Below the pieces are notes generated by a model, which was not told the DNA's origin, searched no databases, and saw only the letters and a list, made by a program, of their open reading frames with translations. Source: Candidatus Mediterraneibacter stercorigallinarum (GTDB lineage: Bacteria; Bacillota; Clostridia; Lachnospirales; Lachnospiraceae). From it: a stretch of DNA of 31,778 nt. The number at the start of each line of letters is the position of its first letter. Within the stretch, counting starts at the first letter, position 1. Below, piece after piece: positions 26,098 to 31,778 of the stretch. Made by a program: the position numbers and the translations under genes. The stretch spans positions 1 to 31,778 of the forward strand of contig DXCD01000193.1 in the NCBI GenBank assembly GCA_019116185.1, read 5' to 3'.

Positions 26098-26988
26098 ATG
26101 ATCGATATAAACTATGAACTGTATAAAGTTTTTTATCATGTAGCTTCGACTTTAAATTTCTCAGAGGCTTCCAAGCGTCTCTTTATCTCTCAGTCTGCTG
26201 TCAGCCAGTCTATCAAGACACTGGAACGCAAGCTGGACCAGACACTCTTTATAAGAAGCACAAAGAAGGTACAGCTCACGCCGGAAGGCGAAATCCTCAT
26301 GCGCCATATTGAGCCTGCGATGAACCTGATCCAGAAGGGAGAGACCCAGCTTCTGGATGCCGCCTCCACCGGCGGCCAGATCCGCATCGGGGCCAGCGAC
26401 ACTATATGCCGGTACTTCCTGATCCCGTACCTGGAACGTTTTCACAAGTCTTTCCCCGGAGCACACATCAAAGTCATTAATCAGACTTCCATGAAATGCG
26501 CAGAGCTTCTGCAGAACGGACTGGTAGACCTGATCGTAGTCAACTATCCCAATCATCATCTTGGGACAGCTACCTCTGTCATACGAATCAAAAAATTCCG
26601 TGACGTATTTATCGCTGGAAACACATTCTCTGATCTTCAAGGGGAGACACTGTCCTTTGCCCGGCTTCTGCGCTATCCCATTCTGATGCTGGACAAAAAC
26701 AGCACAACGAACGAATTTCTCCATCAGGTCTTCCAACAGCATCAGTTGGATCTGGTGCCGGAAATTGAGCTGACGAGCAATGACCTTCTGATCGACCTGG
26801 CACGAATTGGCCTGGGCATTGCCTTTGTCCCGGACTACTGCATCTCTGATTCAGAAAAGGGAATCTTTAAGCTCCAGACAAAGGAAGAGCTTCCCGAACG
26901 TGAACTTGCCATCGCTTACAATGAACATCTTCCTCTGTCAAGGGCCTCATTGGAATTCCTCAGCTATTTCCAGAACTCTTCCAGATAG
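26098..26988 (+). CDS. LysR family transcriptional regulator
   Basis: The 296-residue length and layout are standard for the family. A winged helix-turn-helix at about 5-62 contains NFSEASKRLFISQSAVSQSIKTLERKLDQTLFIR; a linker helix follows, then a periplasmic-binding-protein-like effector domain from about 90 (GGQIRIGASDTICRYFLIPYLERF). The ligand is not predictable. The ATG has AGGAGG 7 nt upstream. It is divergent from the DUF1461 gene, its most likely target by position. Its 3' end overlaps the 3' end of the convergent helicase gene by 25 bp, so the last 8 codons of each are read on opposite strands. Confidence 0.93.
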   Translation: MIDINYELYKVFYHVASTLNFSEASKRLFISQSAVSQSIKTLERKLDQTLFIRSTKKVQLTPEGEILMRHIEPAMNLIQKGETQLLDAASTGGQIRIGASDTICRYFLIPYLERFHKSFPGAHIKVINQTSMKCAELLQNGLVDLIVVNYPNHHLGTATSVIRIKKFRDVFIAGNTFSDLQGETLSFARLLRYPILMLDKNSTTNEFLHQVFQQHQLDLVPEIELTSNDLLIDLARIGLGIAFVPDYCISDSEKGIFKLQTKEELPERELAIAYNEHLPLSRASLEFLSYFQNSSR

Positions 26989-29351
26989 CCGGGAAGGCTG
27001 TCCGCGCTGCATGCGCGGATGCCTTCCCATTCTCTTGGAAAGGTCTCGCGGTACTGTCTCTGCCGGAAACGGTCGTCCAGCAGAAGGATCATGCCCCTGT
27101 CTTTCTCCGTGCGGATGACCCTGCCGGCGGACTGGAGCACTTTATTCATCCCCGGATAGAGATACGCATAATCAAATCCCGCCATTCCATGATCTTCAAA
27201 ATACTTCCTCACAATCTCTCTGTCATTACATACCTGAGGCAGTCCCGTCCCCACGATCACCGCGCCGATCAGCCTGTCCTCCGTCAGATCGATTCCTTCC
27301 GAGAAGATCCCTCCCATGACACAGAATCCCACCAGACTCTCTTCCCTTTCTTCCTCAAACTCAGAAAGGAACTCTTCCCGGGCGCTCTCGCTCATATTCT
27401 GGGACTGGATCACCGAATCTATCCCCACTGCCTGTTCCAGGAAACAGGCATACACTTCCTGCATTACTTTATAGGAAGGAAAGAACGCCATATAATTCCC
27501 TCTTTTTCCCTCGGCTGCTCTGATGATATATCTGGCGATTCTTTCATACATAGAAACACTGCGCATCGTATACCTGGTACTTACATCCGTCCCCATCAAA
27601 AGAAGCCGGTTTTCCTTTGCAAAAGATGTTTCCGCATAGATCGCATAGTCATCCCTCTCAACAGAAAGAAGCTTCTTATAATAATGGATTGGCAGCAAAG
27701 TCGCCGAAAAAAACACTGCCGCCACTCCATATTCCAGATAGGATTGGAGATTCACCGCCGGATTTACGCAAAAAAGCTTTACCATGAATCGGCCGTCCTT
27801 TTTCAGTTCACAGTAGATCACATAGTTTTCATCCATGATATCATGAATATTAACAAAAGAACGAACCTGAAAGCACAGATCCTGTACCAGTTCCCGCTTA
27901 TCATCATCCAGCGGTCTCTCTAAAAAGTTTTCCATCTCCGTCAGCAGGTTCATGAGTTTTAAAGCAATATGAGACACACTGTCCAGAATGGTATAATTCT
28001 CGCACTCCCGCTTCAGCGCCAGGAACAGTTTGTTGACATCCTCCAGCTTTCTTGCCAGTGCATGTGAATCTGATCGGATGGCACGTTTCACTTCGAGAAG
28101 ATCTTCTTTATACAGACTGGCGCTGTACATCTCTCTTCCCCGCTCTACCAGGTTATGGGCTTCATCGATCAAAAAAATGTAGTCACTGCTGCTCCCCTCC
28201 GAGAAAAACCGTTTCAGATGAGCAGTCGGGTCAAACACATAATTGTAGTCACATATCACCGCATCCACCCAGGTAGAAATATCAAGGGAAAGCTCAAAGG
28301 GGCAGACCCTGTATTTGTGCGCCTGTTCTTCAACCGCGCTGCGGTCGATCTCATTCCCGCTTGTGATGATGTCAAATACCGCGTCATTTACCCGGTCAAA
28401 ATGTCCTTTTGCATAAGGACATGCATCCGGATTGCAGACCGTCTCCTCGCAGAAGCAGATCTTCTCCTTCGCCGTCAGCGTAATGACCTTCAGAAGAAGT
28501 CCCTGAGCCTGCAGCGTACAAAATGCCTGTTCAGCAACAGTCCGGGTAATGGTCTTTGCCGTCAGATAAAAGATCTTCTCCGCCAGTCCTTCCCCTATAG
28601 CTTTAACCGCCGGGAAAACCGTGGATATCGTCTTGCCTACTCCCGTAGGAGCCTGAATGAACAGCTTCTTCTTTCTCAGGATGGTCCGGTAAACTGCCGC
28701 GGCCACGTCCCGCTGTCCCGCACGGTAAGTGAAAGGAAATTCCAGTCCCCGGATGGAACTGTCTCTTTTCTTCTTCCACTCGATCTGAAATCTCGCCCAT
28801 TTTTCATACTGTATGATCAGATCATCAAACCATTCTTTCAGTTCCTGCTTTGTATATACTTCATTAAATCTTCGTATGTCTTCTGTATCCAGATGGCAGT
28901 ATGTCATCTGGACGCCGATCCTGTCAATATCATGCTGTTCTGCATAAAAATATGCATAACACTTTGCCTGCGCCAGATGGACATTCACCGGCCGATCGAT
29001 ATGGGAGAGTTCCCTTAAGACCCCCTTGATCTCATCCACAATCACGTCCGGTTCCCCATCAGGCTCTTTCCCTCCTCCGTCTTTTGTCTTATGCTCTTTT
29101 ATAATAACTCCGTCTGCCCGTCCCTCTATCTGGATCTGAAACTCTCCACACGGGACCAACATCTTCAGGCTTACCTCAGCATGATATTCGGATCCCATGC
29201 TTCTCTGAATCTTGCGGTGTATTCTCCCGCCCATAAGCATGGCATCCTTATCCGGTCCGCCGGCGCTCCTGTTGTCGATATCTCCTTCCCGGAGGATGAA
29301 TTCGACCAGGCTGCGTACAGAGATCCTGACAGTCTTTACTTGCTCTTCCAA
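26964..29351 (-). CDS. PD-(D/E)XK nuclease fused to an iron-sulfur DinG/XPD-type DNA helicase
   Basis: Predicted ATP-dependent DNA-processing enzyme. The first 140 residues carry a Cas4/RecB-like nuclease signature in order: H45 (GRIHRKIQ), D80 (EGRADGVI), E107-x-K109 (VDEIKG) and Q128 (QAKCYAYFYA). The helicase follows, with Walker A APTGVGKT (234-241), an iron-sulfur cluster region with cysteines at 299, 301, 306, 311 and 350, a DEAH box near 395, and C-terminal superfamily 2 motifs ending in QSAGRVIRTEKDRG. Length is 795 residues. The start is a TTG at 29351, preceded by AAAGGCGG; no ATG is in place before the conserved N-terminus. It lies 118 bp downstream of the DUF4130 gene on the same strand, with its own promoter candidate. 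Substrate polarity and role are unknown; repair or recombination is likely. Confidence 0.9.
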   Translation of the reverse strand: MEEQVKTVRISVRSLVEFILREGDIDNRSAGGPDKDAMLMGGRIHRKIQRSMGSEYHAEVSLKMLVPCGEFQIQIEGRADGVIIKEHKTKDGGGKEPDGEPDVIVDEIKGVLRELSHIDRPVNVHLAQAKCYAYFYAEQHDIDRIGVQMTYCHLDTEDIRRFNEVYTKQELKEWFDDLIIQYEKWARFQIEWKKKRDSSIRGLEFPFTYRAGQRDVAAAVYRTILRKKKLFIQAPTGVGKTISTVFPAVKAIGEGLAEKIFYLTAKTITRTVAEQAFCTLQAQGLLLKVITLTAKEKICFCEETVCNPDACPYAKGHFDRVNDAVFDIITSGNEIDRSAVEEQAHKYRVCPFELSLDISTWVDAVICDYNYVFDPTAHLKRFFSEGSSSDYIFLIDEAHNLVERGREMYSASLYKEDLLEVKRAIRSDSHALARKLEDVNKLFLALKRECENYTILDSVSHIALKLMNLLTEMENFLERPLDDDKRELVQDLCFQVRSFVNIHDIMDENYVIYCELKKDGRFMVKLFCVNPAVNLQSYLEYGVAAVFFSATLLPIHYYKKLLSVERDDYAIYAETSFAKENRLLLMGTDVSTRYTMRSVSMYERIARYIIRAAEGKRGNYMAFFPSYKVMQEVYACFLEQAVGIDSVIQSQNMSESAREEFLSEFEEEREESLVGFCVMGGIFSEGIDLTEDRLIGAVIVGTGLPQVCNDREIVRKYFEDHGMAGFDYAYLYPGMNKVLQSAGRVIRTEKDRGMILLLDDRFRQRQYRETFPREWEGIRACSADSLPGYLEEFWK

Positions 29352-29385
29352 ATGTATGTTTCCGCCTTTTCACAATGATGCTTTT

Positions 29386-29414
29386 ATCATAATCTTATTT
29401 TTCGCTTTATGCAA
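29386..29414 (-). promoter_or_regulatory. Promoter candidate of the helicase-nuclease gene
   Basis: On the minus strand TTGCAT (29414-29409), a 17-nt spacer and TATGAT (29391-29386), 35 nt before the TTG start. No LexA-like dyad overlaps it. Confidence 0.55.
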
Positions 29415-29469
29415 GAGCAGGTCAAAATACGCAGACGCATTCACCGCCAGGATTACAGAAAGATTACCG

Positions 29470-30234
29470 TCACCGGGACATCTCCGGCATGCCTTCTCTG
29501 TACCGAAGCGGCAGATGATTCTGCTGGCACCTGGGATTTTTTCTCTCTTTGATGGCAATAGAGTCAAAAAATCCTTTCCAGAGCCTTTCATATTCCATTT
29601 CTTTTTCTGAAACCGCGTCCGCTGCCTCCCGGTTCAGCGCTTCTCCCCACACAAGCCCCCACTGCTCTCTTTCCCTGTGGACGAGAAAGACCTGATGCGT
29701 TTTGTCATATATCATCCAGTTCTCAAGAGGAAAACGGTCTGTAAAGTGGTCGGCAACGCATGTCAAAATCTGCGCTTTCGGCGTAATCTCTGAGAAAAGG
29801 ATCCCACTATCCAGTTCGCGGAACCGGATAAACTCTTCATACATATGCGCTTCATTGGACACGCTCCTGCTCAGGGCGAATACTTTCGCCACATCCGGAT
29901 TCCCGAGGTGGTCCATGATCTTCCGGCTGTCTCTGATATTTCTGGATTCCTGCATTGACTTAAAGACCGCTGTTCCCTTTTCTTCATCATCAGACAGAAG
30001 CGCATGGTAAATATCCCAGTATGCATTGTAACCCAGATACTTTTTTATCATCCGTTCCAGCCGCACTGCTTTCTGTTCACACTCTGCAACAGTCCGATAC
30101 TCACAGAAGAGCTGCTGCTGCGTTTTCCCGCGGACTTCAATGCCGGCATCCCCGTCCCTGCATTCTTTCCACGCGTCGTGGAGCGCTGAATACAGGCCTG
30201 TTATCGTATCTGTACATATATAAATCTGTCTCAC
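29470..30234 (-). CDS. DUF4130 / TIGR03915 family protein, partner of the radical SAM protein
   Basis: A 254-residue, probably soluble protein with no signal peptide or membrane helix. It matches a family described only as a probable DNA metabolism protein, which nearly always sits beside the radical SAM family TIGR03916; in other bacteria the same domain is fused to a uracil-DNA glycosylase-like domain. That fusion is absent here, so this is the stand-alone form. Visible family-like segments are the N-terminal YICTDTITGLYSALHDAW, the central VSNEAHMYEEFIRFRELDSGILFSEITPKAQIL, and the C-terminal NPRCQQNHLPLRYREGMPEM. Its ATG overlaps the end of the radical SAM gene by 4 bp (ATGA), which implies coupled translation and probably fixed stoichiometry. 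No catalytic residues can be named. Confidence 0.85.
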   Translation of the reverse strand: MRQIYICTDTITGLYSALHDAWKECRDGDAGIEVRGKTQQQLFCEYRTVAECEQKAVRLERMIKKYLGYNAYWDIYHALLSDDEEKGTAVFKSMQESRNIRDSRKIMDHLGNPDVAKVFALSRSVSNEAHMYEEFIRFRELDSGILFSEITPKAQILTCVADHFTDRFPLENWMIYDKTHQVFLVHREREQWGLVWGEALNREAADAVSEKEMEYERLWKGFFDSIAIKERKNPRCQQNHLPLRYREGMPEMSR

Positions 30235-31550
30235 TTCAGATTCACCCCGCTTAAATTCATATCATCAAACAGTGACAGCTGCCTGAACGTCATCCCGTCC
30301 GCGCCTTCCGGCAGCCTTTCTTTTGTGTTCAGCAGGTTCCTTGTAATATAATCTTCGTCTATGCGTACAGGATACATCATCTTCCCGCCGCAGGTGATAA
30401 AGTACAGAGCTCTTTTGAGCACCACGCCCATCTTTTTCAGGTCTTCAAACTCAAGGCTGCCAAGCCGCCGCGCCTTTACGATCCGTCCCGCCGATTTATA
30501 TCCGATACCCGGCACCCGGAGAAGGGTATAGTAGTCCGCCCTGTTAATCTCTACCGGAAACGTCTCCAGATGCTTCAGCGCCCAGCAGCATTTCGGGTCA
30601 AGAAGCACGTTAAAATTCGGGTTCTCTTCATCCAGAAGCTCATCCGCTTCAAAATGATAGAAGCGCAGCAGCCAGTCCGCCTGATAAAGCCTGTGTTCCC
30701 TCAAAAGCGGCGGTCCCTGTTCCCTGATGGACGGCAGCGCTTTATCTTCATTGACCGGAACAAAAGCCGAAAAAAACACGCGTTTTAAGTCAAACTTCTT
30801 ATACAAAGATTCTGTCACCCGAAGAATCTGGTAATCCGTCTCAGGAGTAGCGCCTATGATCATCTGGGTGCTCTGCCCTGCCGGCACGAACCGGGGCGCG
30901 CTGCGGTACACTGTGATCTCCTGCCGGTTCTCTTTCATCTTTTCCTGAACCAGCCTCATGGGCGCAAGGATATTCTTTCTGGACTTATGAGGCGCCAGAA
31001 GGCGCAGGCTTTCCGCTGTGGGGAGTTCCATGTTCACGCTCATCCTGTCTGCCAGATATCCGGTCATCCGGATCAGCCTCTGATCTGCTCCCGGGATCGC
31101 CTTCACATGAATATACCCCTGAAAATTATATTCATACCGCAGCTTATACAAAGCAGCATAGATCAGCTCCATCGTATAGTCCGGGCTCTTTAACACTCCG
31201 GAGCTCAAGAAAAGTCCCTCGATATAATTTCTCCTGTAAAACTCCATCGTCAAGGTACACACCTCATCCGGGGTAAAGGATGTCCTCACCACATCATTAG
31301 AAGACCGGTTAATACAGTACTTACAGTCGTAAATACACTCATTCGTGAACAAGATCTTAAGAAGGGAAATACATCTGCCGTCCGCAGAAAAGCTGTGGCA
31401 TATGCCGGCTTTCCGGCAGTTCCCCATACCGGTCCCGTCGCCCCGGCGTTCCACTCCGCTCGAAGTACAGGAGACATCATACTTTGCCGCATCAGATAGA
31501 ATATTAAGTTTTTCGTAAAGTGGAATTTCTTTCTGAATCCTGTCCTGCAT
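30231..31550 (-). CDS. Putative DNA modification/repair radical SAM protein (TIGR03916)
   Basis: A 439-residue radical SAM enzyme expected to cleave S-adenosylmethionine with a 4Fe-4S cluster. The CxxxCxxC motif is C72, C76, C79 (NECIYDCKYCINR). Four further cysteines lie just before it (C28, C45, C51, C60) and may bind a second cluster or zinc. A helix-hairpin-helix at about 335-360 (LLRVPGIGYKSAGRIVKAR) indicates DNA binding, so the substrate is likely a base or sugar in DNA. No reaction has been established for the family to my knowledge. The ATG at 31550 has AGAGGT 8 nt upstream. It overlaps the DUF4130 gene by 4 bp. Its promoter carries LexA-type boxes, which suggests induction by DNA damage. 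A relation in principle to spore photoproduct lyase is possible but not shown. Confidence 0.9.
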   Translation of the reverse strand: MQDRIQKEIPLYEKLNILSDAAKYDVSCTSSGVERRGDGTGMGNCRKAGICHSFSADGRCISLLKILFTNECIYDCKYCINRSSNDVVRTSFTPDEVCTLTMEFYRRNYIEGLFLSSGVLKSPDYTMELIYAALYKLRYEYNFQGYIHVKAIPGADQRLIRMTGYLADRMSVNMELPTAESLRLLAPHKSRKNILAPMRLVQEKMKENRQEITVYRSAPRFVPAGQSTQMIIGATPETDYQILRVTESLYKKFDLKRVFFSAFVPVNEDKALPSIREQGPPLLREHRLYQADWLLRFYHFEADELLDEENPNFNVLLDPKCCWALKHLETFPVEINRADYYTLLRVPGIGYKSAGRIVKARRLGSLEFEDLKKMGVVLKRALYFITCGGKMMYPVRIDEDYITRNLLNTKERLPEGADGMTFRQLSLFDDMNLSGVNLK

Positions 31551-31574
31551 TGTATATTACCTCTTTTCGTCACT

Positions 31575-31588
31575 AGAACATATGTTCT
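31575..31588. promoter_or_regulatory. LexA (SOS) box 1, perfect dyad
   Basis: AGAACATATGTTCT is a perfect 14-bp palindrome and its core fits the Gram-positive LexA/DinR consensus GAACRNRYGTTC at every position. It lies 8 nt downstream of the -10 box, over the expected transcript start of the radical SAM gene. Confidence 0.85.
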
Positions 31589-31595
31589 TTTTTGT

Positions 31596-31624
31596 ATGAT
31601 AGCACATATGTTCGATCATTTCAA
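31596..31624 (-). promoter_or_regulatory. Promoter of the radical SAM-DUF4130 operon
   Basis: On the minus strand TTGAAA (31624-31619), a 17-nt spacer and TATCAT (31601-31596). LexA box 2 fills the spacer and box 1 follows the -10, so LexA would block polymerase at both places. Confidence 0.75.
31601..31614. promoter_or_regulatory. LexA (SOS) box 2, degenerate
   Basis: On the minus strand CGAACATATGTGCT: the left half is perfect (CGAAC) and shares the ATAT centre with box 1; the right half deviates from GTTCG at two or three positions. Its centre is 26 bp from that of box 1, about two and a half helix turns. Confidence 0.6.
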
Positions 31625-31632
31625 GAGGTAAA

Positions 31633-31778
31633 TAAATCTGGATTTGCCGGGGAGACTTTGATGGAGTAAATCATCCGGAAACAGCGGGGTTTTTCAAGAC
31701 GTATTCGCAGAGGGCGGATGTGTGGCTTCGGTTCCTGATCCGTAATCTGGGAAAGTCTAGAAAGGCAGGAAGCACGGC
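31633..31778 (+). repeat. Right copy of the edge repeat (unknown family), cut by the window end
   Basis: Read on the plus strand it aligns with 190-46 of the minus strand. 31633-31656 matches at 22 of 24 positions and 31696-31735 at 32 of 40, with the same 63-nt phase. The tail to 31778 aligns with one 1-nt gap and shares runs such as GGAA and the final GGC. It starts 8 nt beyond the -35 box of the SOS promoter and points away from it. No coding frame is supported. Confidence 0.75.

Noticed and set aside
28155..29018. Plus-strand frame of 287 codons opposite the helicase gene
   Set aside because: Antisense to conserved helicase motifs, and no supporting start or family match.
31633..31778. 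Group II intron or insertion-sequence end as the identity of the edge repeat
   Set aside because: The start lacks the GTGYG of group II introns, and no transposase, reverse transcriptase or target duplication is visible in the window.
1..31778. CRISPR array, tRNA, rRNA, prophage or toxin-antitoxin genes
   Set aside because: Both strands were read for regular spaced repeats, tRNA-like cloverleafs and typical small gene pairs; none was found.

Overview
The window reads as a chromosomal segment of a gut Firmicute, most likely a Lachnospiraceae member (Clostridium cluster XIVa). The evidence is gene content: a Re-type citrate synthase homologue, a eukaryote-like NADP isocitrate dehydrogenase, the one-chain PurL typical of part of the Firmicutes, a membrane-anchored L,D-transpeptidase with YoaR-like domains, and a cell-wall GH95 fucosidase with FIVAR repeats and a QTGD-type sorting signal. 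Base composition is mid-range and even by eye. Genus cannot be set from this. No rRNA, tRNA, CRISPR array, insertion sequence or phage gene was seen. Most genes lie on the minus strand.

Layout. (1) 1-190: one copy of an imperfect repeat of about 145 bp, starting at the icd stop codon and running out of the window. (2) 188-3625: Re-citrate synthase, a GntR/FCD regulator and icd form an operon that makes 2-oxoglutarate; its promoter is covered by a perfect 32-bp palindrome. (3) 3742-10747: leuB-ilvD-ilvB-serC-serA operon for branched-chain amino acids and serine, with a clear promoter and terminator. (4) 10787-16156: a 1752-residue secreted alpha-L-fucosidase. (5) 16329-19885: ldt, tgt and yajC. 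(6) 20031-21358: aroC on the plus strand with its own promoter, a structured leader and a terminator. (7) 21401-26012: purL and a DUF1461 membrane protein. (8) 26040-26988: a LysR regulator on the plus strand. (9) 26964-31624: a DNA-maintenance module of a radical SAM protein with a helix-hairpin-helix, a DUF4130 partner, and a PD-(D/E)XK nuclease fused to an iron-sulfur XPD/DinG-type helicase. (10) 31633-31778: a second copy of the edge repeat, in the opposite orientation.

The most notable region is the right end. The radical SAM/DUF4130 pair belongs to families known only as putative DNA modification or repair proteins (TIGR03916/TIGR03915). Its promoter (TTGAAA-17-TATCAT) carries a LexA box that fits the Gram-positive consensus exactly, just downstream of the -10, and a degenerate second box between -35 and -10. 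This makes SOS control a direct, testable prediction. The helicase-nuclease downstream has its own promoter-like sequence but may share the same role.

The rest is mostly biosynthetic core metabolism: citrate to 2-oxoglutarate, serine, leucine/valine/isoleucine, chorismate and purines, plus queuosine modification and the cell envelope. The fucosidase points to growth on mucin or milk glycans in the gut.
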